From JAXLVB01 sp046329195 (GTDB lineage: Bacteria; Bacteroidota; Bacteroidia; Cytophagales; Spirosomataceae): a stretch of 64,000 nucleotides of DNA. A program made the position numbers and the translations under genes. Below are positions 1 to 8,565 of the stretch, one piece after another. The stretch is taken from the NCBI GenBank assembly GCA_046329195.1, contig JAXLVB010000003.1, positions 620,001 through 684,000 on the forward strand, in the 5' to 3' direction. How positions within the stretch are numbered: the first letter of the stretch is position 1; each line of letters starts with the position of its first letter. A model generated the notes under the pieces. The model was given only the letters and a program-made list of their open reading frames with translations, was not told the DNA's origin and did no database searches.

Positions 1-1605
1 GGCAAAATTGGAGGCCGTTCCCGTGAGTTCAAAACCCGAGAACGTACCCGGGTGGTTACCCGTAGCGTCTGTTAAGGTGCTTTGCGCTGTGTTGTCCCCA
101 TTGACTACCCCTTGATTGGCTCGATAATGGGCCACCAAACCCGCACTGCTACCCTCGAGTTGACAGTTGAGATTAGCCGATACTTCCTGCGCTTGCAAGG
201 CTCTGTCCCAGATGCGGACTTCGTCTAAAGCCCCGTGCCAGTGGCGGCCACCTGCCCCCCAGCCACCCAAGCGCAGTGACTGTGCACCATTGTAAAAAAT
301 ATCCCCACTGGGGTAGGGAGCGCCTTGCAGCACCCCATTGAGGTAGAATCGAGTCTCGGTGGCATCTTTGACCAAGGCAATATGCTGCCAAGTACCTACC
401 GTAAGAGAAAAAGGAATGACGAGGATTTGCCCAGATGCTTGACCGATTCCGAAATAATACTGCGAGGTATTGGGGTCGTATTGCAACACCCAATTTTGAC
501 TACTACGATGATCGTTATCTATAATATCCACGTAACCCGTTGGTACGCTAGAGGGCTTGACCCACATTTCGAGGCTAAAAGTCTGATAATTAAACCAATT
601 GCCGAGCTCTACCTTATCATTGAGGCCATCAAACTGCAAGGCTTTGGCGGGTGTACTTGGGCAGTTGTTGATGGTTACCACCGCCGAAGCCGTGGCTGTA
701 CATTCGCCCGTCGTTACCGACACACTGTAAACCCCTGCTTTGGCCATGGTTGCATTAGAAACAGCAGGATTTTGTTCGGTTGAAACAAACGAATCAGGGC
801 CACTCCATGAATAACTACTTGCCGACGTACAACTCAGCTGCAACGTAGTGCCTTCACAAAGTGGCGAATTACTGCTGATAGTCGGTGTGCAACCGTTGGT
901 GGCACCTCCTTCAGTATAAAGAGCGCTGATTTCGGTATTGGTCAGTACTCGTTCAAACACATATATATCATCCACATCACCTGTAAACCAATTCCCTTCC
1001 ATCGCAGAAGCAGCCCCTACCGTAAAAGCCAGTGTGGGCGTAAAAGGCGGCATTGCTGAGTAGGTTTCGGGTAACTGTGTTCCATTTACATAAAACTTCG
1101 TTACTCCATCATCTACCATCATGACGACATGATACCAAGTTGATGTAGAAGTAAATAGGCTGCTAGTGGGTAGTGGATTAGAAGGCCCTGCCCCAATAGC
1201 TCCCATCAAACTACCGTTTCCGCTCATTCCCAAACCATAGCCAGTGTTTCTGACAAACATATACCCAAACTCGCCGTTGTACCAAAAATTGGCATTTTGA
1301 GTCAGATTGCTTGGCCGAACCCAACAGCTTACACTGAAGTTGTTAGTAGCAGTAATAACGGGAGGGGTACTGACGAGCCAGTTACTTCCCGAAAAAGACA
1401 TGGCTTGATTAGCATTGCCAAAGCGGTCGGTTGTTAGGGTAGGAAAGTCTCCAAAAATTCGCCCTCCTGCCAAATGATGGCCTTGCCCGCTGACATCTTG
1501 ACTATTTCCATTGAAAGGATAATAGGCTGTCATACCAGTAAGTACCTGTGATTTAGCAAGTTGGACAGTTGCTAATACTAAGAAAAAGAGTAAATACTTT
1601 TTCAT
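1..1605 (-). CDS. Secreted LamG/Ig-like multidomain protein, C-terminus cut by the window edge
   Basis: The frame is open from an ATG at 1605 to the window edge, so 535 codons are visible and the C-terminus is missing. The protein starts with a signal peptide (MKKYLLFFLVLATVQLAKSQ). Two concanavalin/LamG-type jelly-roll domains follow, at about residues 25-225 and 310-480. Between them lies an Ig/PKD-like module with Ser/Gly-rich text (SYSWSGP) like the repeats of the large protein at 21.6-25.2 kb. LamG domains in Bacteroidota surface proteins usually bind glycans or mediate adhesion. A T9SS sorting domain would be expected beyond the edge but cannot be seen. Substrate and role are unknown. 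Confidence 0.85.
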   Translation of the reverse strand, partial: MKKYLLFFLVLATVQLAKSQVLTGMTAYYPFNGNSQDVSGQGHHLAGGRIFGDFPTLTTDRFGNANQAMSFSGSNWLVSTPPVITATNNFSVSCWVRPSNLTQNANFWYNGEFGYMFVRNTGYGLGMSGNGSLMGAIGAGPSNPLPTSSLFTSTSTWYHVVMMVDDGVTKFYVNGTQLPETYSAMPPFTPTLAFTVGAASAMEGNWFTGDVDDIYVFERVLTNTEISALYTEGGATNGCTPTISSNSPLCEGTTLQLSCTSASSYSWSGPDSFVSTEQNPAVSNATMAKAGVYSVSVTTGECTATASAVVTINNCPSTPAKALQFDGLNDKVELGNWFNYQTFSLEMWVKPSSVPTGYVDIIDNDHRSSQNWVLQYDPNTSQYYFGIGQASGQILVIPFSLTVGTWQHIALVKDATETRFYLNGVLQGAPYPSGDIFYNGAQSLRLGGWGAGGRHWHGALDEVRIWDRALQAQEVSANLNCQLEGSSAGLVAHYRANQGVVNGDNTAQSTLTDATGNHPGTFSGFELTGTASNFA

Positions 1606-1635
1606 GGATTGCGAGAGAATTAGGGTTGTAGAATC

Positions 1636-1667
1636 AAAAAAAAAGCGTCAATGGTGTATTGACGCTT
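1636..1667 (-). terminator. Rho-independent terminator
   Basis: A 10-bp perfect stem (AAGCGTCAAT, 1643-1652, with ATTGACGCTT, 1658-1667) has a five-base loop. On the minus strand it is followed by a run of T. It lies just after the NTF2-like gene that ends at 1726. Confidence 0.85.
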
Positions 1668-1725
1668 GAGTGGTGGTCAATAAAATCAATAAACGAGCTG
1701 TGAATTTAGGGTGAACACCATTTGA

Positions 1726-2571
1726 TTACTTTGCGGCTTGCTCACTGGCCAGTACAATTTTCCACATACCGTTGATGCGTTCCAGAATACGAATTTCACG
1801 GCCTTTCATTGGAGCTTTATTTTCTTTGATTACCTCTTGCGAGTAGGTTACCCAAGCAGTTGTTCCTGCAATGTGTACATCATAGTCGCTGGTGCCCATT
1901 TGTACTTTCTCGGGATAGGCTTTTTGCCTTGCCACCTCCATAAGCTGATCAAAGGCTTTGCCCTTAGCAAACGAATTACCAATAAACGGCACCAAAAACT
2001 GTGTTTGGTGCTCGTTGTAGGGCTTATCCGACCACTGAGCCAGAAGTTTATCTGCATTTCCTTCAAAATACGCATCTGTTTCATCTTTTATGACTTTTTT
2101 AATAGCCTCTATTTCAGTCTGTTGCTCAATAGGCGCAGGCGTAGTTACGTACGAGACCAGTTTCCATTCCCCATTTATTTTTTCGAGATAGCGGCTACAA
2201 TTATTTTTCCCTACCGTGCCATTGGTTCGGTGGTGTATTTCGTCGTGACTGACCCACGCACTGTTGCCGTTGATGCGGATGCTATGATACACGGTTTCTA
2301 TCTTGGTGTTGTCGGGCTTGGGGTCATTTTTAACAAAATTGGTATAAGCAAGTTTTACATTGTTATACCCCCTAATATTGGCATTCATCGAAGTAATTGT
2401 GAAGCCAGCCTCGGGCACATCAGCCCAATACGATAAGATTTTATCGAGATTTTTGTCATAAGAAGCCTTCGTTTGCCCTTCGATGACCTGTTTGACGGCC
2501 GTTTCGTCAGCATTCTGAGCATACAGTAGGTGGCCAAAGAAAAGTGTAATGATTGTTAATAGTTGTTTCAT
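1726..2571 (-). CDS. Secreted protein with two NTF2/SnoaL-like (DUF4440-type) domains
   Basis: The 281-aa protein starts at the ATG at 2571, because MKQLLTIITLFFGHLLYAQ is a clear signal peptide; an upstream in-frame ATG at 2637 would bury it. Two repeats follow, about residues 22-150 and 155-281. Each opens with a helix of the type ETAVKQVIEGQ / IEAIKKVIKDE and closes with a W-K-(L/I)-V strand (GEWKLVSYV, GMWKIVLAS), as in DUF4440/SnoaL folds. Such domains bind small molecules or act as orphan lyases or isomerases; no active site can be assigned. A single-domain relative lies at 42272-42697. The exported location is well supported; the function is unknown. Confidence 0.85.
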   Translation of the reverse strand: MKQLLTIITLFFGHLLYAQNADETAVKQVIEGQTKASYDKNLDKILSYWADVPEAGFTITSMNANIRGYNNVKLAYTNFVKNDPKPDNTKIETVYHSIRINGNSAWVSHDEIHHRTNGTVGKNNCSRYLEKINGEWKLVSYVTTPAPIEQQTEIEAIKKVIKDETDAYFEGNADKLLAQWSDKPYNEHQTQFLVPFIGNSFAKGKAFDQLMEVARQKAYPEKVQMGTSDYDVHIAGTTAWVTYSQEVIKENKAPMKGREIRILERINGMWKIVLASEQAAK

Positions 2572-2655
2572 GATTGGTAACGTTTGGGGTTCAAAACTAA
2601 GTTGTAGGTTTAGCACCTGATTGTAAAAATGCGACATGTTGGCAAGGCTTTCTGG

Positions 2656-3054
2656 CTATGCAGTTGTGCTTGCCTGTTTCTCTTTGTTCCAGAAATACAA
2701 GGCACTTAGGCCCATAATGGCCCAAATGCTGCAATCTATGTAGAGTGTTTTGTGAGGCGGCATTTGGCGTACATTGAGGTTATAGACATACACCCCAATG
2801 GCAAAAAAGGTCAGAATTGTAATGGACAACAGCCAAGCTTGACGGGCAAGCTTGTCAGTAGAGCGATAGGCGGCATAGCCTAAATACCCGATAATGAGTT
2901 GATAGCCACCCAGAAAGTTCATGGATGAAAGCTGATAGAAGTCCTCGACGTCTCCACCGAAGTAAGCGTTTGATACGTGGGGAGCAAACACCGCTGGCAA
3001 GCCTAAGAGTAAGCTATACGCCGATACAATGAGAATAAAGGTGTTGGTTTTCAT
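2656..3054 (-). CDS. Small four-helix membrane protein, paralogue 1
   Basis: This 132-aa protein is almost entirely hydrophobic, with about four membrane segments (near residues 5-25, 45-65, 75-95 and 105-125) and short charged loops. An alternative ATG lies nine codons upstream at 3081; the start at 3054 (MKTNTF) aligns with the decayed paralogue at 4106-4488. The C-terminal helix (YIDCSIWAIMGLSALYF) matches the end of that pseudogene. The protein belongs to a group of similar-sized genes here (3501-3896, 5921-6283, 21132-21515). It has no recognisable catalytic motif and I assign no function. The neighbouring stand-alone HTH genes may regulate it, which is inference from position only. Confidence 0.75.
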   Translation of the reverse strand: MKTNTFILIVSAYSLLLGLPAVFAPHVSNAYFGGDVEDFYQLSSMNFLGGYQLIIGYLGYAAYRSTDKLARQAWLLSITILTFFAIGVYVYNLNVRQMPPHKTLYIDCSIWAIMGLSALYFWNKEKQASTTA

Positions 3055-3179
3055 TGAAGAAATGGGTTTAGGAGTTGACACTTAGAAATTGTGGACATAT
3101 TCACTCAAAACATTCTGCGTGACTTGGGTACAAAATTGAATCCTCAAACGTTGATAATCCCCCCCCAAATCAGGTAGTT

Positions 3180-3374
3180 TTAGGGAATGGTTAAACCCAG
3201 CCGAAAGGCTTCTTTCACCAACCCTACTACCGACTTTACGCCCAGTTTTTTGAACAAATGCCGCCGATGCGACTCTACGGTCGAAACGCTAATGCCAAGT
3301 GTCTTTGCGATGTCTTCGGTAGTCATTTCGAGCATAATCAGGTGTACTATTTCGGTTTCTCGGGGGGTGAGCAT
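3180..3374 (-). CDS. Stand-alone LuxR/GerE-type HTH protein, copy 1
   Basis: The 64-aa protein is a complete LuxR-type four-helix DNA-binding domain: LTPRETEIVHLI, then DIAKTLGISVSTVESHRR as the recognition region, then KKLGVKSVVGLVKEA. There is no receiver domain and no open frame upstream that could supply one, so it resembles GerE-size regulators. It differs from the copy at 5615-5809 by a single residue (AFRLG/AYRLG). The same text is close to the HTH of the response regulator at 11951-12604 (TVESHRR, KSVVG). A palindrome pair lies 50-90 bp upstream. It may act as an autoregulator or as a competitor of the full-length response regulator. Confidence 0.85.
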   Translation of the reverse strand: MLTPRETEIVHLIMLEMTTEDIAKTLGISVSTVESHRRHLFKKLGVKSVVGLVKEAFRLGLTIP

Positions 3375-3425
3375 GGTGGTCAGGTAGCATGTTGCAAAGT
3401 TGCCGGGTTCTCCTGGGCTAATTCC

Positions 3426-3464
3426 TCATGGTTTCCGATGGATTTGCCTCATGGTTTACCATGA
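3426..3464. promoter_or_regulatory. Paired palindromic operator, copy 1 (one half-site pair degenerate)
   Basis: TCATGGTTTACCATGA (3449-3464) is a perfect 7-2-7 palindrome. A decayed version, TCATGGTTTCCGATGG, sits at 3426-3441, exactly 23 bp away start to start. The pair is followed on the minus strand by a conserved stretch (3394-3425) ending in CAACTTTG, which resembles the Bacteroidota -7 box TAnnTTTG, and then by the HTH gene. Two other copies with the same 23-bp spacing lie at 5861-5899 and 6346-6384. Confidence 0.75.
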
Positions 3465-3500
3465 AGTAAAAAATTACGGTTTCTGTATAGTAAAGCCATC

Positions 3501-3896
3501 TTATTTCAACTCAAACCCCATCTCTTTGGCCAAGAGCGAGCCGCCCCAGGCGGCCAAGGTTACATTGATGGCTACAATACTCCATCCCATGCTGTTATAT
3601 ACATTGGTCAGCACGGCATAGGTATAAATCGCCGCTACGATGGCATTAGCTACCACTACCATTTGTAAAATGGCCCGCCGCCCGAGTGATGCCTGGGCGT
3701 TGCGAGCCGACCAAAGGGCAACTCCCAAGCCGAAAATCAAAGAGCCATAAGCCCGTGCTACCACGAGTAAGGCCGCTGTTGCTTGTGAAGGATCTACAAA
3801 ATACATATCCACCAATAGCTTAGGAGCAAGCACCAATGGAACACCAAACAACAAATTGATTACCGTGTTGAAAATGAAAAGGTTACGGAGTGTCAT
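3501..3896 (-). CDS. Small four-helix membrane protein, paralogue 2
   Basis: The 131-aa protein has about four membrane helices: NLFIFNTVINLLFGVPLVLA near the N-terminus, then segments near residues 45-62, 75-97 and 104-122. It resembles the protein at 21132-21515 in length, in the start (RNLFIF / KNLFTF), in the last helix (LAAWGGSLL / LVAWSGTLF) and in the T-N-G or T-N-V stretch before that helix. No polar residues suggestive of transport or catalysis are conserved between the two. It is probably an inner-membrane protein of unknown function. Confidence 0.75.
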   Translation of the reverse strand: MTLRNLFIFNTVINLLFGVPLVLAPKLLVDMYFVDPSQATAALLVVARAYGSLIFGLGVALWSARNAQASLGRRAILQMVVVANAIVAAIYTYAVLTNVYNSMGWSIVAINVTLAAWGGSLLAKEMGFELK

Positions 3897-4105
3897 AATT
3901 ATAAAAGTTAAGGTTGAAGATAAATTGAGAGATTAGCGAAATACTGAACCAAAACTGCTATTCATTTTCTTATCAAAAAGCAGTAGTTGCTGAAAAGAGG
4001 CGATGAATTTTCTCCGTAGGATAGGTACACACTTCCCACTCAAAATCAAAAACATTGATTCTGCACATTAGTGACTATACGTATCTGAGGAACTGATGCC
4101 GATTC

Positions 4106-4488
4106 TTAATTGCTTTTCTTAAAAGCAAAATACAAGCACACCAAGCCCACTACGCCACGCACCGACATATCAATCCAAAAGAAATTGGAAACTGAAGGCC
4201 TAACCCAAAAACATCGTAAGCACCTTTTAGAAACGAGGCAAGCGTTACAAACGCTCCCACTTACCAGTAGCTCTTGATGGCGTTGGTATCGGGTGAGTTG
4301 CGGATCAATACGCACAGTATTCCAAATCCGATGTCGGTAATGCCCAAATATTGTAAAATGGCAACGTGGTAAACATCTACGTTAGCCACACCGTAGTCAT
4401 GGAGTGAGCCTGCGGAATGGAAAAGCAACATAGCTCCTACAATAATGACGTAAATGCTGAAAATGAGTAAAGCAGTAGAGGTTTTCAT
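4106..4488 (-). pseudogene. Decayed four-helix membrane protein, paralogue 3
   Basis: The reading frame starts at 4488 (MKTSTALLIFSIYVII), parallel to the start at 3054, and runs through two membrane helices. It then meets an in-frame TAA at about 4261. Past the stop the same frame still encodes helix-like text (VGAFVTLASFLKGAYDVFG). A shift of one base within a TTTCTTTTGG stretch near 4180 restores the final helix (FFWIDMSVRGVVGLVCLYF), which aligns with YIDCSIWAIMGLSALYF of the 2656-3054 gene. One nonsense change plus one frameshift makes this a pseudogene. Sequencing error is a less likely alternative, since two independent lesions are needed. Confidence 0.75.
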
Positions 4489-4719
4489 GGAAATGGGTTT
4501 GGGGTTTAAAAGAATGAAATTTGATATGCGACTTAGCGATTCCATCACTCAAGGCAGACGGCAAGTCTGATGGAATCGCTGTGTATTCACGTTTAAAAGC
4601 TCGTCAGGCTCATACTATTTTCCATTGTCAGTTAATTTTCTCCAAAATGTGCAAGACATGTTGTTTGTAAGCAACAGAGAGAAATGATAGGCCGATCGTT
4701 TTTAAATTAGGCTTTACTT

Positions 4720-5514
4720 CTAATTACAATCTTTAAAACTCCGTGTATCTATTACAGTTTTACCATCGCTAGTAGTCCAGGTAATTTTAGAAGCATAGCC
4801 TTTGGCATTAGTCTCGTTGATTACAGCTTTGTACTCTTGCTTTGATTTTTGGTTTCCTTTGTCATCAAACTCAATAAGTTGAACATTCGTAGGCTCGAAA
4901 TCCAACCATGGCTCAAACGAGATCAAATCCACAATTAATCCTCCAAAATACTGGACGGTGCTTTGTGCCGACTTAGTTTTTGAAAGTGTATAGCGCTTAC
5001 TCCGAATTACCCCTATGCTATTTCTCTTGCTGTCTAGTGCTTCAACATCATAGCCAATATAATTTCCATCCATATCGTATTTATAAATAAGGTGTTCTTC
5101 TGTACGATACAAATCTGTATGCAAAAATTTACCATTAACAACCTTAGCTTTAAAAAGATGATCATTGGTACCATCAAAAAACGAACAACCGATGTTGGTA
5201 CAGTTGCATACATAAGACACTACTCCTTTTGAAGCAGTAGTTAATTGAAGTGACTCAACCGGAAAAAATGCCCCATTGTAATTGCCATATCCAATGTCGA
5301 GGGTAGTTTTTTCTTGTCCAATGTTCTTAACAATACGACTTACTTTGCCATCAGCATAGGTCAATTCGTAATTTTCGGTGGGCGATATAGCCATGTTAGT
5401 TACTCGGCATGTGGCTGTGGTAGTCGCTGGCGGAGGAGATGTTGGGGTAATACCTTCTTCCGTTGACTTACAAGCACTTAAAAAAATCAAACCTATCCAA
5501 AGTGTCTTTTTCAT
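4720..5514 (-). CDS. Uncharacterised lipoprotein
   Basis: The start at 5514 gives a type II signal peptide, MKKTLWIGLIFLSACKS, with lipobox LSAC; the upstream ATG at 5568 would precede it with a charged stretch and is rejected. The mature 264-aa-class protein has a Thr/Pro-rich linker (TPTSPPPATTT) and then a beta-rich region with pairs of cysteines (CNCTNIGC). Repeated short strands such as YELTYADGKVSRI and LIYKYDMDGNYIGYD recall the YD/RHS-like or DUF4595-type beta repeats common in Bacteroidota lipoproteins. It sits alone between the four-helix pseudogene and the second HTH gene. It is probably exposed on the outer membrane; the function is unknown. Confidence 0.8.
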   Translation of the reverse strand: MKKTLWIGLIFLSACKSTEEGITPTSPPPATTTATCRVTNMAISPTENYELTYADGKVSRIVKNIGQEKTTLDIGYGNYNGAFFPVESLQLTTASKGVVSYVCNCTNIGCSFFDGTNDHLFKAKVVNGKFLHTDLYRTEEHLIYKYDMDGNYIGYDVEALDSKRNSIGVIRSKRYTLSKTKSAQSTVQYFGGLIVDLISFEPWLDFEPTNVQLIEFDDKGNQKSKQEYKAVINETNAKGYASKITWTTSDGKTVIDTRSFKDCN

Positions 5515-5614
5515 AAGATGTGAGTGTTTGCTTTGTTTTTCTTCTTTGTCTATCGTTATTAAGCACAAAATTGGCTCATCAATCTTTCATAATACCCCCC
5601 CAAATCAGGTAGTT

Positions 5615-5809
5615 TTAGGGAATGGTCAAACCCAGCCGATAAGCCTCTTTCACCAACCCTACTACCGACTTTACGCCCAGTTTTTTGAACAAATGCCGAC
5701 GGTGCGACTCTACGGTCGAAACGCTAATGCCAAGTGTCTTTGCGATGTCTTCGGTAGTCATTTCGAGCATAATCAGGTGTACTATTTCGGTTTCTCGGGG
5801 GGTGAGCAT
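5615..5809 (-). CDS. Stand-alone LuxR/GerE-type HTH protein, copy 2
   Basis: This 64-aa protein is identical to the one at 3180-3374 except for Tyr in place of Phe near residue 57. The DNA copies run together from the 3' flank (CCCCCCCAAATCAGGTAG, just after the stop) through the gene to the palindrome upstream, about 300 bp, so this is a recent segmental duplication. Again there is only the DNA-binding domain. Palindromes at 5861-5899 lie about 50 bp upstream of the ATG. It follows the membrane-protein gene 5921-6283 on the same strand with a 111-bp gap that contains the operator pair. Confidence 0.85.
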   Translation of the reverse strand: MLTPRETEIVHLIMLEMTTEDIAKTLGISVSTVESHRRHLFKKLGVKSVVGLVKEAYRLGLTIP

Positions 5810-5860
5810 GGTGGTCAGGTAGCATGTTGCAAAGTTGCCGGGTTCTCCTACGCTAATTCC

Positions 5861-5899
5861 TCATGGTTTACCATGAATTCTTCTCATGGTAAACCATGA
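5861..5899. promoter_or_regulatory. Paired palindromic operator, copy 2
   Basis: TCATGGTTTACCATGA (5861-5876) and TCATGGTAAACCATGA (5884-5899) are both perfect palindromes with starts 23 bp apart, about two helical turns. The pair lies between the membrane gene 5921-6283 and the HTH gene 5615-5809 and should control the latter. The conserved segment between the pair and the HTH gene contains CAACTTTG on the minus strand. Confidence 0.8.
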
Positions 5900-5920
5900 T
5901 TTTTTGAACCAATGAAGTAG

Positions 5921-6283
5921 TTACATTTTCCCTTCGCTTTTCAATGCTTGCCACGTCCAGACAGCACCTAGCAAGTCAACCAAACCAAAGGCAATAAAAA
6001 TAGGCGGTGCAACTTGCGAAACCACTAGGCCAACAGCTCCTAAGAAATAAAGAGAACGCCCCCAAATAGTGCTTTTCAAGAAAGAAGTAAGTTCGTTTTT
6101 GGCCGATTGATAATAATAAACGCCGAGAATGATAGCCAAAATTCCCACCACCCGAATGTAGGGTTCGTGAGCTTCAGGCAGTTGTGCCGTTTTGGTGAAG
6201 ACGTTTGGAATAAACAGGAGTTGAAGCCCTACCAAAAAAAGGTAGTAGCTGAAAAATAGAACAGTTTTGGCTGACTTTGACAT
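5921..6283 (-). CDS. Small four-helix membrane protein, paralogue 4
   Basis: The 120-aa protein has about four membrane helices (near residues 8-28, 42-60, 73-92 and 93-112) and ends in a short basic and acidic tail (LKSEGKM). Its size and helix layout match the other small membrane proteins in the window, but the sequence is more distant from them. The gene starts 63 bp from the palindrome pair 6346-6384, and the conserved element with CAACTTTG lies in between, so it is likely controlled by the same regulator as the HTH genes. It is divergent from the first sensor kinase. Function unknown. Confidence 0.75.
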   Translation of the reverse strand: MSKSAKTVLFFSYYLFLVGLQLLFIPNVFTKTAQLPEAHEPYIRVVGILAIILGVYYYQSAKNELTSFLKSTIWGRSLYFLGAVGLVVSQVAPPIFIAFGLVDLLGAVWTWQALKSEGKM

Positions 6284-6345
6284 AGTTTTCAGATTTTATA
6301 GTGAACTATGGCTACAAAGTTGCCGGGTTCTCCTGGGCTAATTCC

Positions 6346-6384
6346 TCATGGTTTACCATGAATTCTTCTCATGGTAAACCATGA
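6346..6384. promoter_or_regulatory. Paired palindromic operator, copy 3, in a divergent promoter region
   Basis: TCATGGTTTACCATGA (6346-6361) and TCATGGTAAACCATGA (6369-6384) have the same 23-bp period as the other two copies. The upstream block 6313-6345 is nearly identical to 3394-3425 and 5829-5860. The pair sits between the four-helix gene (minus, start 6283) and sensor kinase A (plus, start 6457), so it may serve both directions. Confidence 0.8.
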
Positions 6385-6456
6385 TTTTTGGGGTATTGCA
6401 TTGCAGTACACCTCATAAATGCTTACTTTTTCAGCAGCGTACCAACAACCTGCCCC

Positions 6457-8183
6457 ATGCGTTTGTCAGTTTTGCTCTTATGGATGTGTGTTCTACCTCT
6501 TTGGGTGATAGCCCAAACTCCTGCTATAAGAATTGATAGCATACCCCAGCAGGGCGTATTATTGAACAAAGGCTGGAAGTTTCAAGCAGGTGATAATCCT
6601 GCATGGGCAAAACCTGATTTTGATGATAGTCAATGGGAGAGTATTGACCCGACGAAGGAAATAACGGATTTACCTCAAATGAGAACAACAGAAGTAGGGT
6701 ATTTAAGGTTAAATTTTGCTATTAATTCTTCATTAGTAAGTAAAGCCTTAGCTTTTGAAATAGATCAAACAGTAGCTTCAGAAATATATCTCAATAATGT
6801 TTTGATTCACCGCTTGGGTATTGTGAGCCAAAAAAATGAAAAGGAACAAATTTTATTACCCAACGGTCAACTTTATAGTCTTGTTTTTCAAAAGGCTGGT
6901 GTCCAAACGCTCTGTATTCGGTTTTCCTTTGCCAATCCCCCAATTTTACTAAAGCATAAGCCAAAAAAATATAATACTTTTAAAGCACAACTGGTTGTTT
7001 TAGATAGAACCATTGAAAGTTTTGCAAAGAATAAAAATGATTTTGCAATGTTTGATTATTTGAAGGTCGGATTATTTCTTTTTTTGTTCTTAATTCACTT
7101 TTTCTTTTTTATTTCTTATCCCAAACAAAAATCAAACCTCTACATAAGTCTTTATGCTCTTTGTAATGTTATTATTTTTCACTTAGAAAACTTTGTCAGT
7201 AACTTGCCTCTCACGGCAACAGCACTATATATTGAAACAAGTTGGATAATTATTCTCTCGACATTTATTGCGATATTGACTTTTCTTATTATATATGATT
7301 TTTTAAAACTACCCAAAAAAGTAATGTTCTGGATAGGCATTTTTGTCTTTTTATCTGCATATCCGATTTGCTGTTATAATCCTAATTTTGGTATATTTCA
7401 CTTTAACTTAGTACTTGCTGGGTTTCTTGCTATTGAGTCAATCAGATTATCGATAAAAACAATCGGAAGTGGAAAAACTGCGGCTTGGTACATTTTTGCA
7501 GGCTATACACTTTATATCGTGTTTTTGGTTGTGTGGTATCTAATTGAATTTCATGTATTACCGTATTCAGAGTTCGGAATTACGCTTTTTGCGAATTTGT
7601 GTTTGACAAGCGTTCCTATTTGTTTTTCCCTCATGTTAGCAAGTGAATATACTCTAACCAGTAAGAGTTTAGCTCAAAAATTGAATGAAGTAGAAAAACT
7701 CTCCACTGAGAAACAAGAAATTCTTAAAATTCAAAACGAAGCCCTCGACAAACAAAACGCCGAACTCCAAGCGGCCCTCCTTCAAGGACAAACTATCGAA
7801 CGCAAACGTGTAGCAGCCGACTTGCACGATAATCTGGGCGCCACTATGTCGTCGTTGCTCTGGACACTCGATGCCATTGATACCCCCAAGATCCAACCCA
7901 ACGAACGGCAGATTTACCAAAGCCTCAAACAAATGGTAGCCAACGCCTACAACGAAGTCCGGCTGCTCTCGCACAACCTACTGCCCGAAGAGTTTGAAAA
8001 GCAAGGGCTTGTGCCTACGCTACAAGGTTTTGTACGAAAAATAAGCAAAAACTCAACAATCCGTTTTGATTTAGCAATTGCCGAAGACTTTGGCAGGGTT
8101 GATAACAAAATTGAGTTTGAGCTATACAGCATCTGCCTCGAATTGGTCAATAACATCATCAAACACTCCAAAGCCACGCAAGC
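6457..8183 (+). pseudogene. Sensor histidine kinase A, truncated in the ATPase domain by an IS element
   Basis: The start at 6457 gives a signal peptide (MRLSVLLLWMCVLPLWVIAQ). A periplasmic jelly-roll sensor of the 7TMR-DISM type follows at about residues 25-190. About seven membrane helices lie near 210-400, a coiled coil near 405-440 and a HisKA_3 domain (ERKRVAADLHDNLG; the His is the phosphoacceptor). The HATPase domain is cut after KHSKATQA, before the second half of the ATP site, and the frame ends in IS DNA at 8217. Without the G-boxes it should not bind ATP. The N-terminal motif and the transmitter are nearly identical in DNA to kinase C (9942-11852), whereas the sensor and membrane part is diverged. 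Confidence 0.85.
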
Positions 8184-8265
8184 TGTCCTACCCCCCAGAG
8201 AGCGGTGCCAAAAATAAGTAGAGAAATAATGGACAACAATTATTTTCACACTTAAAACAAGCACC

Positions 8266-8565
8266 ATGCGAAAGAGCAGATTCAACGAGAGCCAGCGCAG
8301 AGCCATACTGGACAGCTACCTGAAAGGAGCCAAGACAGTAGAGGCACTGTGCGAAGAACACCAAATAAGCCCAGCCACGTTCTACAAGTGGAAGAACGAG
8401 GCAGAGACGGAACAGCACGAGGACAAGCGCCGACTCAAGGAACTCGAACAGGAAAACCTCCGCCTCAAAAAGATGTACGCCGAGCTGCAACTCAAGCACG
8501 AGGTGGTCAGCGAGGCGGTGGAGTTCCTAAAAAAGAAGCAGGCCCAGCAGCAAAGGTGGAACTGA
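8266..8565 (+). CDS. IS3-family transposase OrfA
   Basis: The 99-aa protein has an HTH_Tnp_1 domain (MRKSRFNESQRRAILDSYL, then ALCEEHQISPATFYKWKNE) and a leucine-zipper-like coiled coil (RRLKELEQENLRLKKMYAEL). In IS3 elements OrfA binds the terminal repeats. An A AAA AAG slippery heptamer in frame at 8529-8535 (codons CTA AAA AAG) precedes the stop at 8563-8565. A -1 shift there would fuse OrfA to OrfB to give the active OrfAB transposase. Confidence 0.93.
   Translation: MRKSRFNESQRRAILDSYLKGAKTVEALCEEHQISPATFYKWKNEAETEQHEDKRRLKELEQENLRLKKMYAELQLKHEVVSEAVEFLKKKQAQQQRWN
8529..8535 (+). promoter_or_regulatory. Programmed -1 frameshift site (A AAA AAG)
   Basis: The heptamer is in the correct phase for orfA (codons at 8527, 8530, 8533). 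The -1 frame continues as EAGPAAKVELMGHV into OrfB without a stop. This is the classical slippery sequence of the IS3 family. Confidence 0.85.

Noticed and set aside
3180..5809. The 64-aa HTH genes as broken ends of response regulators
   Set aside because: Both copies have a conserved promoter/operator block directly upstream and no receiver remnant in any frame, so they look like genuine short genes.
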